40,707 nucleotides of DNA, taken from positions 1 through 40,707 of the forward strand of contig NZ_BMQU01000029.1 in assembly GCF_014648275.1 (NCBI RefSeq), given 5' to 3'. How positions within the stretch are numbered: the first letter of the stretch is position 1; each line of letters opens with the position of its first letter. The notes beneath the pieces were generated by a model. That model was given only the letters and a program-made list of their open reading frames with translations. It was not told the DNA's origin and did no database searches. Shown here in pieces: positions 15,949-24,564 of the stretch. The position numbers and the translations under genes are program-made. Source of the DNA: Pseudomonas laurentiana. GTDB taxonomy: Bacteria; Pseudomonadota; Gammaproteobacteria; Pseudomonadales; Pseudomonadaceae.

Positions 15949-16304
15949 TACTTGCGACCTTCCGCAGTCTGGGCGACTTCGTCGGTACGGGCGGCCATGA
16001 TGAAATCATTGCGATGCAGGCCTTTGATCGAGTGGCTCCACCAGGTGACGGTGACTTTGCCCCACTCGGTGAGCAGGCCTGGGTGATGACCTTCAGCTTC
16101 GGAGATTGCCCCGACGGCGTTGGTGAAGGCCAGTGCGTGGGCGAAATTCTTGAACAGGAATACTTTTTCCAGCTGCATGATGCCGTCGCGAACTTCGATG
16201 TTCCAATCCGGAATCTGTTTGATCAGTACCGGCAATTCTTCGTCGCTGACCTGTGGGGCATCGGCACGGCAGGCTTCGCAATGGGCTTGGTTCAAGGCGT
16301 TCAT
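15948..16304 (-). CDS. phhB: Pterin-4a-carbinolamine dehydratase PhhB
   Basis: The protein has 118 residues, the family length. It has the active-site pattern [22 protein letters not shown], with the paired histidines (shown in full only as motif), and the conserved WNIEVRDG strand. It dehydrates the 4a-hydroxytetrahydropterin formed by PhhA, regenerating the cofactor. In P. aeruginosa it is also needed for PhhA expression. An N-terminal CEACRADAP segment carries two cysteines. It lies 43 bases after the phhA stop. Confidence 0.93.
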   Translation of the reverse strand: MNALNQAHCEACRADAPQVSDEELPVLIKQIPDWNIEVRDGIMQLEKVFLFKNFAHALAFTNAVGAISEAEGHHPGLLTEWGKVTVTWWSHSIKGLHRNDFIMAARTDEVAQTAEGRK

Positions 16305-16347
16305 AGGTATTTCCGCAAGTGGTTTGTTATGGGTATGGATGGGTAGC

Positions 16348-17136
16348 TCAGGCGGCTACCTTCGGTGGAAATTTCGGTGCGTGAAGGCCTAGCTGCATGG
16401 CGTTCTGAACCATGCCCATGATGTCTTCATGGGCGAGGTCGAACAGGCGCTTCAGGTCCGGCAGCACGAAGTACAAGGGCTGCAGGATGTCGATGCGGTA
16501 CGGCGTACGCATGGCTTCGAGTGGGTCGAAGGCTTGGTGCTCCGGCTCGTTGGACAGGCTGTAGACGGTTTCCTTTGGCGAGGAAAGGATACCGCCGCCA
16601 TAAATTCTGCGGCCTTGTGGCGTTTCTACCAGGCCAAACTCGATGGTCATCCAGTACAGGCGAGCCAGATAGACACGCTGTTCCTTGGTGGCGTTCAGGC
16701 CGAGTTTGCCGTAAGTGTGGGTAAATTCGGCGAACCACGGGTTGGTCAGCAGCGGGCAGTGGCCGAAAATTTCATGGAAAATGTCCGGCTCTTGCAGGTA
16801 GTCGAGCTCTTCACGGGTGCGAATGAAGGTGGCGACCGGGAAGCGCTTGCTGGCGAGCAGTTCAAAGAAGGTCTGGAAGGGGATCAGCGCGGGCACGCGA
16901 GCAACCTGCCAGCCCGTGGTCTCGCCGAGTACCTTGTTGATCTCGCCCAGTTGCGGGATGCGGTCATGAGGCAGGCCCAGCTGATCAATGCCGTCCAGGT
17001 ACTCTTGGCACGCACGGCCTTCGATGACCTTCAGTTGGCGGGTAATCAGGGTATTCCACACCGCATGTTCTTCTTGCGGGTAGTCAATGAACCCCTGCGC
17101 ATCGGGCTCACGAGCCACGTATTGCGTCTGTTTCAT
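16348..17136 (-). CDS. phhA: Phenylalanine 4-monooxygenase PhhA
   Basis: The protein has 262 residues from [15 protein letters not shown] at 17136, with AGGAG upstream, the known Pseudomonas length. A longer in-frame start at 17175 is not supported. Iron ligands are visible as His121 and His126 in [11 protein letters not shown] and Glu166 in [11 protein letters not shown]. It uses tetrahydropterin and oxygen to convert phenylalanine to tyrosine. Unlike animal enzymes it lacks an N-terminal regulatory ACT domain; in this locus the ACT domain is in the regulator PhhR. It is first gene of phhABC, divergent from phhR. Confidence 0.95.
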   Translation of the reverse strand: MKQTQYVAREPDAQGFIDYPQEEHAVWNTLITRQLKVIEGRACQEYLDGIDQLGLPHDRIPQLGEINKVLGETTGWQVARVPALIPFQTFFELLASKRFPVATFIRTREELDYLQEPDIFHEIFGHCPLLTNPWFAEFTHTYGKLGLNATKEQRVYLARLYWMTIEFGLVETPQGRRIYGGGILSSPKETVYSLSNEPEHQAFDPLEAMRTPYRIDILQPLYFVLPDLKRLFDLAHEDIMGMVQNAMQLGLHAPKFPPKVAA

Positions 17137-17257
17137 GCTGCTCTCCTGCTGAGGGCCTTTATTGTTATGGGTCAAGCCATGGCCCTAGAGATAGCCTGTC
17201 GGGAATGCGTTTGCACCTGGTGGAAGGCGGTGCATCGGTCCGGCAGGACAGGTTTTT

Positions 17258-17275
17258 TGTAACGATAACTTTACG
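17258..17275. promoter_or_regulatory. PhhR/TyrR-type box 1 in the phhA-phhR region
   Basis: TGTAAC, six bases, TTTACG (17258-17275) matches TGTAAA-N6-TTTACA at 10 of 12 positions. It lies ~120 bases upstream of the phhA start. Confidence 0.7.
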
Positions 17276-17330
17276 AGTCTCCGCTGATTCGATAATCAAA
17301 GGCTTGGATGCCATTGAGTTTGCGCTAATT

Positions 17331-17348
17331 TGTCACGTATTCTTTACA
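17331..17348. promoter_or_regulatory. PhhR/TyrR-type box 2 in the phhA-phhR region
   Basis: TGTCAC, six bases, TTTACA (17331-17348) matches the consensus at 10 of 12 positions. It is 73 bases from box 1 (about seven helical turns, so on the same face) and ~60 bases before the phhR start, suiting autoregulation. I found no convincing sigma-54 -24/-12 element in 17137-17406. Confidence 0.6.
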
Positions 17349-17406
17349 GTAATTCTAGCGCTTGTGTGAATAAATACCGAGCGAAGCCTTACTTGTAGGA
17401 CATTTC

Positions 17407-18978
17407 ATGCGTATCAAAGTGCACTGCCAAAATCGCATCGGCATCCTGCGTGACATCCTCAATCTGTTGGTGGATTACGGCATCAACGTTGCGCGTGGTG
17501 AGGTGGGTGGAGAGCACGGCAATGCGATCTACCTGCATTGTCCGAACCTGATCAATCTGCAGTTCCAGGCCTTGCGCCCAAAATTCGAGTCGATTGCCGG
17601 TGTGTTTGGCGTGAAGCGTGTGGGGCTTATGCCCAGCGAACGTCGCCACATGGAGCTCAATGCACTGCTCGGTGCTCTGGATTTCCCGGTGTTGTCCATC
17701 GACATGGGCGGCTCGATCGTTGCCGCCAACCGTGCTGCGGCGCAATTGCTGGGTGTGCGGGTCGATGAAGTGCCGGGTATTCCCTTGTCCCGCTATGCCG
17801 AGGATTTCGATTTGCCGGAGCTGGTGCGGGCGAACAAGTCACGCATCAATGGCTTGCGGGTCAAGGTCAAGGGCGATGTCTTCCTGGCAGATATCGCGCC
17901 CTTGCAGTCGGAACATGACGACAGTGAGGCGCTGGCGGGCGCAGTCCTGACCCTGCACCGTGCCGACCGCATTGGTGAGCGGATCTACAATGTGCGCAAA
18001 CAGGAGCTGCGAGGCTTCGACAGCATTTTTCAAAGCTCGAAAGTCATGGCGGCCGTGGTGCGTGAGGCGCGCAGGATGGCACCACTGGATGCGCCGCTGC
18101 TGATCGAGGGGGAGACAGGTACCGGCAAGGAGTTGCTGGCGCGTGCTTGTCATCTGGCCAGTCCGCGTGGTCAGGCGCCGCTTATGGCGCTTAACTGTGC
18201 AGGGTTGCCTGAGTCGATGGCTGAGACCGAGCTGTTCGGTTATGGGCCGGGCGCCTTCGAAGGGGCTCGCGCCGAAGGTAAGCTAGGGCTGCTGGAGTTG
18301 ACGGCGGGAGGGACACTGTTTCTCGATGGCGTTGGCGAGATGAGCCCGCGCTTGCAGGTCAAATTGCTGCGCTTCCTGCAGGATGGTTGCTTCCGCCGAG
18401 TGGGCAGTGATGAGGAGGTGTATCTGGATGTGCGGGTGATCTGCGCTACCCAGGTGGACCTGTCCGAGCTGTGCGCGCGGGGTGAGTTTCGCCAGGACCT
18501 CTATCACCGCCTGAACGTGCTTTCGCTGCATATTCCGCCATTGCGGGAGTGCCTGGACGGCTTGTCGCCGCTGGTTGAGCATTTTCTGGATCAGGCCAGT
18601 CGGCAGATTGGTTGTGCATTACCGAAATTGGCGCCGGCCGCAATGGAGCGTCTGAGCCAGTACCACTGGCCCGGTAATGTTCGACAATTGGAAAATGTTC
18701 TGTTTCAGGCGGTCTCATTGTGTGATGGCGGTATTGTGAAAGCTGAGCACATTCGTTTGCCGGATTATGGCGCGCGACAGCCATTGGGTGAGTTTTCCCT
18801 GGACGGCGATCTGGCACAAATAGTGGGGCGATTTGAAAAAGCAGTATTGGAGCGCTTGTTGGATGAGTATCCAAGTAGTCGCGCATTAGGAAAGCGGCTA
18901 GGTGTTTCGCATACCACGATTGCCAACAAGTTGCGTGAACACGCCGTTGGAAAATCTGGGCAGGGTGGTGTGGCGTAA
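17407..18978 (+). CDS. phhR: Aromatic amino acid-responsive regulator PhhR (TyrR family)
   Basis: The protein has 523 residues. Domains in order: ACT (MRIKVHCQNRIGILRDIL, 1-~75), PAS (~78-140), an AAA+ domain of the sigma-54 activator type (~205-435) with Walker A GETGTGKE, and a TyrR-type helix-turn-helix (LGKRLGVSHTTIANKLREH, near the end). The sigma-54 contact loop GAFTGA is GAFEGA (282-287). The Walker B aspartate Asp307 is followed by Gly where activators have Glu (LDGVGE). Like TyrR it therefore probably works with sigma-70 RNA polymerase. PhhR activates phhABC and homogentisate-pathway genes in response to phenylalanine and tyrosine. It is divergent from phhA. Confidence 0.93.
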   Translation: MRIKVHCQNRIGILRDILNLLVDYGINVARGEVGGEHGNAIYLHCPNLINLQFQALRPKFESIAGVFGVKRVGLMPSERRHMELNALLGALDFPVLSIDMGGSIVAANRAAAQLLGVRVDEVPGIPLSRYAEDFDLPELVRANKSRINGLRVKVKGDVFLADIAPLQSEHDDSEALAGAVLTLHRADRIGERIYNVRKQELRGFDSIFQSSKVMAAVVREARRMAPLDAPLLIEGETGTGKELLARACHLASPRGQAPLMALNCAGLPESMAETELFGYGPGAFEGARAEGKLGLLELTAGGTLFLDGVGEMSPRLQVKLLRFLQDGCFRRVGSDEEVYLDVRVICATQVDLSELCARGEFRQDLYHRLNVLSLHIPPLRECLDGLSPLVEHFLDQASRQIGCALPKLAPAAMERLSQYHWPGNVRQLENVLFQAVSLCDGGIVKAEHIRLPDYGARQPLGEFSLDGDLAQIVGRFEKAVLERLLDEYPSSRALGKRLGVSHTTIANKLREHAVGKSGQGGVA

Positions 18979-19050
18979 TGCAGGGAGGACGTTGTTTGTA
19001 TTTCAGTGGCTCGGTGTTGCGCGCTGATGCGGCCTTGCCGTTTTCGCAGC

Positions 19051-19078
19051 GCGCCTCGTTCTTCGAGAAGCGAGGCGC
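19051..19078. terminator. Hairpin between convergent phhR and DUF2790 genes
   Basis: GCGCCTCG (19051-19058) pairs with CGAGGCGC (19071-19078), with CTTC/GAAG pairing inside. No T-run follows on either strand. Its place between two convergent genes suggests a shared termination structure. Confidence 0.4.
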
Positions 19079-19099
19079 TGCGGTCAGTAGCCCTGGCGA

Positions 19100-19366
19100 T
19101 TAGCCGTTGGAGCAACCGTTACCCATTACTCGGTACTCGAGAATGTGTTTTTGGCCTTGTGAGTCTTCGTAGGTCATGCGTGCTGGAACGACTTCGCAAA
19201 CATTCGGGATTTCGCTCATGGAAATAACTTTGGCGATGTCCAGGTGTTGCGAGTAACTGTACTGTTCAACCGGAATTTGCTCGGCTGCATTATTTGCAAC
19301 TTCATCAGCCATGGCGGATGCGCAAAAAGTGCCGAGTGCCAATACCAGTAACGCTTTCATTTTCAT
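19100..19366 (-). CDS. DUF2790 family small secreted protein
   Basis: The protein has 88 residues; starts at 19366 or 19360 both fit, and AGGT lies just upstream. A signal peptide (MKMKALLVLALGTFCASAMA) is followed by a ~68-residue mature periplasmic protein. SYSQHLDIAKVIS, PNVCEVVPARMTYEDSQG and EYRVMGNGC are the conserved core of DUF2790, a family that I know mainly from Pseudomonas. Two cysteines could form a disulfide. Function is unknown; several paralogues per genome are usual. A 10-bp hairpin lies in the leader 26 bases upstream. Confidence 0.85.
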   Translation of the reverse strand: MKMKALLVLALGTFCASAMADEVANNAAEQIPVEQYSYSQHLDIAKVISMSEIPNVCEVVPARMTYEDSQGQKHILEYRVMGNGCSNG

Positions 19367-19392
19367 TTTACCTGTCTAGGTCTTTAAGGGGG

Positions 19393-19417
19393 CACGTAGC
19401 TCTTGTGGAGCTACGTG
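19393..19417 (-). promoter_or_regulatory. Leader hairpin upstream of the DUF2790 gene
   Basis: A perfect 10-bp stem, CACGTAGCTC (19393-19402) with GAGCTACGTG (19408-19417), loop of five bases, ends 26 bases before the start codon. No U-run follows on the minus strand, so it is more like an RNA stability or translation-control element than a terminator. The remaining 19418-19667 stretch is AT-richer; I see no further clear element in it. Confidence 0.45.
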
Positions 19418-19667
19418 TGCAACAGTTTTAATGCTCAAGATTAGTGCGTGATTAACGGCCTTCGTGGGGGCTGTACAAGTTGTTAATCGCGTTGCCGTTG
19501 CTGGCGAGGTGAATTTTAGGGCGAGGTTGCGGTGCTAAACAGATGCACTTTTGATAAACACTATTGGCGGAAACTGTAACAATCGACGGGTAGTCTTGCC
19601 GGTTGCCTGCGATTTTAAGTGTGGAATCGCTCTGTAATGCTTGATCTAGAGCTGTTTGGGCCAGGTA

Positions 19668-19695
19668 TTGACAGAAAAGACTGCTTTGTTACTAC
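19668..19695 (+). promoter_or_regulatory. Weak candidate promoter of acs
   Basis: TTGACA (19668-19673) is a perfect -35, but the hexamer 16 bases later, TACTAC (19690-19695), is poor. It is ~80 bases upstream of acs. A poor -10 would fit an activated promoter, but this is a guess. Confidence 0.3.
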
Positions 19696-19775
19696 CAATG
19701 TCGAATGGCTTGGGCGGCTCTGGTACAGTTACATCGAGGTCATACAAAAACAACTATTACACCGAGGTAACAAAG

Positions 19776-21731
19776 ATGAGTGCGGCTTCTCTGTATCCCG
19801 TTCGTCCCGAGGTTGCAGCCACCACGTTGACCGACGAGGCAACCTACAAGGCCATGTACCAGCAGTCGGTGATCAACCCGGACGGCTTCTGGCGCGAGCA
19901 GGCTCAGCGCCTCGACTGGATCAGGCCCTTCACCAAGGTCAAGCAGACCTCTTTCGATGACCACCATGTCGATATCAAGTGGTTCGCCGACGGCACTCTG
20001 AACGTTTCCTACAATTGCCTCGACCGTCACCTGGCGGAGCGCGGGGATCAGGTTGCGATCATCTGGGAGGGTGACGATCCCTCTGAAAGCCGCAACATCA
20101 CTTATCGTGAGCTGCACGAGCAAGTCTGCAAGTTTGCCAACGCGTTGCGCGGTCAGGACGTTCACCGCGGCGACGTGGTTACCATCTATATGCCAATGAT
20201 TCCCGAGGCCGTGGTTGCGATGCTGGCGTGTGCCCGCATCGGTGCCATTCACTCGGTCGTATTCGGTGGCTTCTCGCCGGAGGCATTGGCGGGTCGTATC
20301 ATTGACTGCAAATCCAAGATTGTGATCACGGCGGATGAGGGGCTGCGTGGTGGGCGTCGCACACCGCTGAAGGGCAATGTCGACCTGGCGCTGACCAACC
20401 CTGAAACGAGCAGTGTGCAGAAGATCATCGTCTGCAAGCGCACGGGTGGCGAAATTGCCTGGCACCAGCATCGTGACATCTGGTACGAAGACCTGATGAA
20501 GGTCGCTTCCAGCCATTGCGCGCCGAAGGAAATGGGTGCGGAAGAAGCGCTGTTCATCCTCTATACCTCGGGCTCCACCGGTAAGCCAAAGGGTGTGATG
20601 CATACCACTGGCGGTTACCTGGTGTACGCCGCGCTGACCCATGAGCGCGTCTTTGACTACCGCCCGGGTGATGTCTACTGGTGTACGGCTGACGTAGGCT
20701 GGATCACCGGCCACAGCTACATTGTTTATGGCCCGTTGGCCAATGGTGCGACCACCTTGCTGTTTGAGGGTGTGCCGAACTATCCGGATATTACCCGTGT
20801 GTCGAAGATCATCGACAAGCACAAAGTGAACATCCTTTACACGGCGCCGACGGCCATTCGCGCCATGATGGCCGAGGGGCAGGCCGCCGTCGCGGGGGCC
20901 GACGGTTCCAGTCTGCGCCTGCTGGGTTCTGTGGGCGAGCCGATTAATCCAGAGGCCTGGAGCTGGTACTACAAGACTGTCGGTAAAGAGCGCTGCCCAA
21001 TTGTCGACACCTGGTGGCAGACCGAAACCGGCGGTGTGCTGATCAGCCCGCTGCCTGGTGCTACTGCACTCAAGCCTGGTTCTGCGACGCGTCCGTTCTT
21101 CGGCGTGGTGCCTGCGTTGGTGGATAACCTTGGCAACCTGATTGATGGCGCTGCCGAGGGTAACCTGGTGATTCTTGATTCCTGGCCAGGTCAGGCCCGT
21201 TCGCTGTTTGGTGATCACGATCGTTTCGTCGACACCTACTTCAAGACGTTCCGCGGCATGTACTTCACGGGTGACGGCGCTCGTCGCGACGAGGATGGCT
21301 ATTACTGGATCACCGGGCGTGTGGATGACGTGCTCAACGTATCCGGCCACCGCATGGGGACTGCAGAGATCGAAAGTGCCATGGTTGCCCACCCTAAAGT
21401 CGCTGAGGCAGCTGTTGTAGGTGTGCCGCACGACATCAAGGGGCAGGGCATCTATGTCTATGTCACGCTCAATGGTGGTGTAGAGCCTACCGAGGCGTTG
21501 CGTCAGGAATTGAAGAACTGGGTGCGCAAGGAGATCGGCCCGATCGCTTCGCCGGACGTTATCCAGTGGGCGCCGGGCTTGCCGAAGACCCGCTCGGGCA
21601 AAATCATGCGACGCATCCTGCGCAAGATCGCGACGGCTGAGTACGATGGCTTGGGGGATATCTCCACCTTGGCTGATCCAAGCGTGGTGCAGCACCTGAT
21701 CGATACCCACAAGACCATGACCGCCGCCTGA
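19776..21731 (+). CDS. acsA: Acetyl-CoA synthetase
   Basis: The protein has 651 residues, the standard length, from the ATG at 19776 with GAGGTAAC upstream; an in-frame ATG at 19656 adds 40 unconserved residues. Adenylate-forming signatures are clear: [23 protein letters not shown], the hinge region [20 protein letters not shown], and the catalytic lysine in TRSGKIMRR at residue 609, the same number as in the Salmonella enzyme, where acetylation of that lysine switches the enzyme off. It makes acetyl-CoA from acetate, ATP and CoA in the cytosol. It stands alone between a DUF2790 gene and the arginine transport operon, with a strong terminator after it. Confidence 0.96.
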   Translation: MSAASLYPVRPEVAATTLTDEATYKAMYQQSVINPDGFWREQAQRLDWIRPFTKVKQTSFDDHHVDIKWFADGTLNVSYNCLDRHLAERGDQVAIIWEGDDPSESRNITYRELHEQVCKFANALRGQDVHRGDVVTIYMPMIPEAVVAMLACARIGAIHSVVFGGFSPEALAGRIIDCKSKIVITADEGLRGGRRTPLKGNVDLALTNPETSSVQKIIVCKRTGGEIAWHQHRDIWYEDLMKVASSHCAPKEMGAEEALFILYTSGSTGKPKGVMHTTGGYLVYAALTHERVFDYRPGDVYWCTADVGWITGHSYIVYGPLANGATTLLFEGVPNYPDITRVSKIIDKHKVNILYTAPTAIRAMMAEGQAAVAGADGSSLRLLGSVGEPINPEAWSWYYKTVGKERCPIVDTWWQTETGGVLISPLPGATALKPGSATRPFFGVVPALVDNLGNLIDGAAEGNLVILDSWPGQARSLFGDHDRFVDTYFKTFRGMYFTGDGARRDEDGYYWITGRVDDVLNVSGHRMGTAEIESAMVAHPKVAEAAVVGVPHDIKGQGIYVYVTLNGGVEPTEALRQELKNWVRKEIGPIASPDVIQWAPGLPKTRSGKIMRRILRKIATAEYDGLGDISTLADPSVVQHLIDTHKTMTAA

Positions 21732-21750
21732 CGGTTGTGTTGCTCCAGAG

Positions 21751-21788
21751 GCCCCGCCTGGCAGACGCCAGGCGGGGCTTTCTTGTTT
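21751..21788 (+). terminator. Intrinsic terminator after acsA
   Basis: A 12-bp perfect stem, GCCCCGCCTGGC (21751-21762) with GCCAGGCGGGGC (21767-21778), is followed by a T-rich stretch. Confidence 0.9.
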
Positions 21789-22066
21789 TGGGCAGGGTGA
21801 GCTGTTACTTCGACATTCATCGGTAACCAATTCTGTCACCGTGCCTGCCTATAAGCGGGGCAAAGAGAAACGCTCATGCCATTTTTTGAGGCTTTTCTCC
21901 GGGGTGAAACAGTATGTCGTCACGCTGTGCTTGCCGGATTAGAAGGGTTTGCGAATAATGGGCCCGGTTATTGCTTGGTTGATAGGTTATTTGTCTTTCG
22001 CTTTTGCATATTCTGTGAAGGCTGTCAATATCTCGGGTCCGGGCTTCTGGCGCTTCTGTAACTAGT

Positions 22067-22109
22067 TGTCGCATTGAAGAAATATCGGCTTCGGGGCTGT
22101 CGCTAAAAT
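22067..22109 (+). promoter_or_regulatory. Candidate ArgR-controlled promoter of the aot operon
   Basis: TGTCGC at 22067-22072 followed by eight bases and AA matches the Pseudomonas ArgR half-site (TGTCGC-N8-AA). A second TGTCGC lies at 22098-22103, 31 bases on, touching a -10-like TAAAAT (22104-22109) that has no good -35. This is the pattern of an activator-dependent promoter, ~130 bases before aotJ. The stretch 21790-22066 is AT-rich and holds no gene I can support. Confidence 0.5.
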
Positions 22110-22236
22110 GCCAATCACTTGCTCGTGTTGCTTCGACTGCCTGTCGAGGCCCGCGCAGCTTCTGCGTTGTACCCATTCGCATATTGGGCAGTCGTTCCTC
22201 CTGCCTCATATTGCCCTGTACCGATGGAGTTCTCAG

Positions 22237-23025
22237 ATGAAGAAACTCGCACTGCTTGGCGCACTGGCGCTGTCTGTGTTTTCCCTGGCATCGCTGGCTG
22301 ATGAGAAGCCGTTGAAAATTGGTATCGAGGCCGCCTACCCACCCTTCGCCTCGAAAGCGCCGGACGGCAAAATCGTTGGCTTTGACTACGACATCGGCAA
22401 CGCCCTGTGCGAAGAGATGAAGGTCAAGTGTGTATGGGTCGAACAGGAGTTCGATGGTCTGATCCCTGCATTGAAAGTGCGCAAGATCGACGCGATTCTG
22501 TCGTCCATGTCGATTACTGAAGATCGCAAGAAGTCGGTTGATTTCAGCGACAAGTACTACTTGACGCCAGCGCGCCTGGTCATGAAATCAGGTGCTCAGG
22601 TCAGTGAAAGCCTGGATGAGCTGAAGGGCAAGAAGATTGGCGTTCAGCGTGGTTCGATTCACGACCGCTTTGCCAAGGAAGTCTTTGCACCGAAAGGGGC
22701 AGAAATTGTCCCTTACGGTACCCAGAACGAAATCTACCTGGACGTCGCTGCTGGTCGTCTCGATGGCACCGTGGCCGATGCTACGCTCTTGGAAGATGGT
22801 TTCCTGAAGACCGATGCAGGCAAGGGCTACAGTTTCGTCGGTCCGGCCTTCACGGATGCCAAGTACTTTGGCGACGGTATCGGCATTGCCGTGCGCAAGG
22901 GCGACAAGGCTAATCTGGAGCGTATCAATGCGGCCATCACGGCCATTCGTGCCAATGGCACGTACAAGCAGATCCAGGACAAGTACTTCAACTTCGACAT
23001 CTACGGTCCAGAGACCGCGAAGTAA
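22237..23025 (+). CDS. aotJ: Arginine/ornithine-binding periplasmic protein AotJ
   Basis: The protein has 262 residues from the ATG at 22237; longer starts are upstream shadows. The signal peptide is [21 protein letters not shown]. The mature protein begins [21 protein letters not shown] and has [39 protein letters not shown]-type features (quoted in part), the LAO/HisJ family of type II binding proteins. It captures basic amino acids in the periplasm for the AotQMP transporter. First gene of aotJQMP-argR, downstream of ArgR-type sites. A terminator-like hairpin follows the gene, so it is probably made in excess over the membrane subunits. Confidence 0.92.
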   Translation: MKKLALLGALALSVFSLASLADEKPLKIGIEAAYPPFASKAPDGKIVGFDYDIGNALCEEMKVKCVWVEQEFDGLIPALKVRKIDAILSSMSITEDRKKSVDFSDKYYLTPARLVMKSGAQVSESLDELKGKKIGVQRGSIHDRFAKEVFAPKGAEIVPYGTQNEIYLDVAAGRLDGTVADATLLEDGFLKTDAGKGYSFVGPAFTDAKYFGDGIGIAVRKGDKANLERINAAITAIRANGTYKQIQDKYFNFDIYGPETAK

Positions 23026-23047
23026 GTCGTCGAAGTTTCACCTGTGT

Positions 23048-23090
23048 AATGGTGCAAGCAGCAGAAGCTCTGAGGTTTGCACCATTTTTT
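23048..23090 (+). terminator. Intercistronic attenuator between aotJ and aotQ
   Basis: AATGGTGCAA (23048-23057) pairs perfectly with TTGCACCATT (23077-23086) around a 19-base loop, followed by a T-run to 23090. It has the form of an intrinsic terminator, placed to let only part of the transcription continue into aotQMP. Confidence 0.7.
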
Positions 23091-23115
23091 CATCCCTAAG
23101 GTCGAGGACCTCATC

Positions 23116-23805
23116 ATGTTGAAAGGCTACGGGGCAGTCATACTCGACGGAGCATGGCTGACGCTACAGCTTGCCCTGTCGTCAATGGCCCTGGCCATTG
23201 TACTCGGCCTGATTGGCGTGGCATTGCGGCTGTCGCCGGTGCGCTGGTTGGCGTGGTTGGGCGATCTGTATGCCACGGTGATCCGTGGGATTCCCGATCT
23301 GGTGCTGATCCTGCTGATTTTTTACGGTGGCCAGGACCTGCTCAACCGTGTCGCGCCACTGCTGGGTTACGACGATTACATTGACCTGAACCCGCTGGTT
23401 GCGGGTGTCGGTACCCTGGGCTTCATTTTTGGCGCCTACCTCTCGGAAACGTTCCGGGGGGCGTTCATGGCGATTCCCAAGGGGCAGGCTGAGGCCGGCA
23501 TGGCCTACGGCATGAGCAGTGTGCAGATTTTCTTCCGGGTGATGGTCCCGCAGATGATTCGGCTGGCCATTCCGGGCTTCACCAACAACTGGTTGGTACT
23601 GACCAAGGCTACGGCGTTGATTTCCGTAGTCGGTTTGCAGGACATGATGTTCAAGGCCAAGCAGGCAGCTGATGCTACCCGCGAACCCTTCACCTTCTTC
23701 CTGGCGGTTGCAGCGTTGTATCTGGTGATTACCAGTGTCTCGCTGTTGGCGCTGCGTCATCTGGAAAAACGCTACTCGGTTGGCGTAAAGGCGGCTGAAC
23801 TATGA
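23116..23805 (+). CDS. aotQ: Arginine/ornithine ABC transporter permease AotQ
   Basis: The protein has 229 residues from the ATG at 23116 with GAGGA upstream. It has about five membrane helices and the EAA loop of polar amino acid permeases (EAGMAYGMSSVQIFFRVMVPQMIRLAIPG, quoted in part). The VIRGIPDLVLILLIFYGG segment is typical of HisQ-type subunits. It pairs with AotM to form the membrane channel. Its stop overlaps the aotM start by four bases (ATGA), so the two are coupled and made in equal amounts. Confidence 0.92.
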   Translation: MLKGYGAVILDGAWLTLQLALSSMALAIVLGLIGVALRLSPVRWLAWLGDLYATVIRGIPDLVLILLIFYGGQDLLNRVAPLLGYDDYIDLNPLVAGVGTLGFIFGAYLSETFRGAFMAIPKGQAEAGMAYGMSSVQIFFRVMVPQMIRLAIPGFTNNWLVLTKATALISVVGLQDMMFKAKQAADATREPFTFFLAVAALYLVITSVSLLALRHLEKRYSVGVKAAEL

Positions 23806-24500
23806 TCTTCGACTACAACGTCATTTGGGATGCTCTGCCACTGTACATGAGCGGTTTGCTGACCACGCTCAAGTTGCTCGCCCTGTCGCTGTTCTTCGGT
23901 CTGCTGGTGTCTATTCCGCTGGGGTTGATGCGGGTTTCCAAGCAGCCGTTGGTCAACCTGCTTGCCTGGTTGTACACCTATGTGATTCGGGGCACGCCAA
24001 TGCTGGTGCAGTTGTTCCTGATCTACTACGGCCTGGCTCAGTTTGAGGTGGTGCGCGAGAGTTTCCTCTGGCCGTGGCTGTCCAGTGCGACCTTCTGTGC
24101 GTGCCTGGCCTTTGCCATCAACACCAGCGCCTATACCGCGGAAATCATTGCTGGCAGCTTGAAAGCTACCCCTCACGGGGAAATCGAGGCAGCCAAGGCT
24201 GTGGGGATGTCACGGATCAAGATGTACCGGCGAATTCTCTTGCCGTCGGCACTGCGCCGTGCGCTGCCGCAGTACAGCAACGAGGTGATCATGATGCTGC
24301 AGACCACCAGTCTGGCATCCATTGTTACCCTGATTGATATCACCGGTGCCGCCCGGACCGTCAATGCCCAGTTTTACCTGCCGTTCGAGGCTTACATTAC
24401 CGCCGGCGTGTTCTACCTGTGCATGACCTTTATCCTGGTCCGCCTGTTCAAGATGGCCGAACGCCGCTGGCTTGGCTATCTGGCGCCGCGCAAGGGCTGA
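23802..24500 (+). CDS. aotM: Arginine/ornithine ABC transporter permease AotM
   Basis: The protein has 232 residues with about five membrane helices. YVIRGTPMLVQLFLIYYGLAQF and the EAA loop EIEAAKAVGMSRIKMYRRILLP (quoted in part) identify the HisM-type subunit. It forms the heterodimeric channel with AotQ. In P. aeruginosa a further gene, aotO, follows aotM; here only 64 non-coding bases separate aotM from aotP. Confidence 0.92.
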   Translation: MIFDYNVIWDALPLYMSGLLTTLKLLALSLFFGLLVSIPLGLMRVSKQPLVNLLAWLYTYVIRGTPMLVQLFLIYYGLAQFEVVRESFLWPWLSSATFCACLAFAINTSAYTAEIIAGSLKATPHGEIEAAKAVGMSRIKMYRRILLPSALRRALPQYSNEVIMMLQTTSLASIVTLIDITGAARTVNAQFYLPFEAYITAGVFYLCMTFILVRLFKMAERRWLGYLAPRKG

Positions 24501-24564
24501 GGCCTGCGGCATTTTTCGCCCCGGGCATTTGCTCATGACAGACCGTTTTTTGAGAGCCGACAGC

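Noticed and set aside
17137-17257. A possible sigma-54 promoter for phhA on the minus strand
   Set aside because: GG and GC pairs occur, but none with the required 10-base spacing; the nearest has 11.
19740-21839. A 699-codon open frame on the minus strand opposite acsA
   Set aside because: It mirrors the codon pattern of the high-GC acsA gene, has no ribosome binding site or recognisable domain, and acsA is certain.
21874-22209. Open frames on both strands upstream of aotJ (61 and 111 codons)
   Set aside because: No ribosome binding site, no recognisable features, and they overlap the ArgR sites and promoter of the aot operon.
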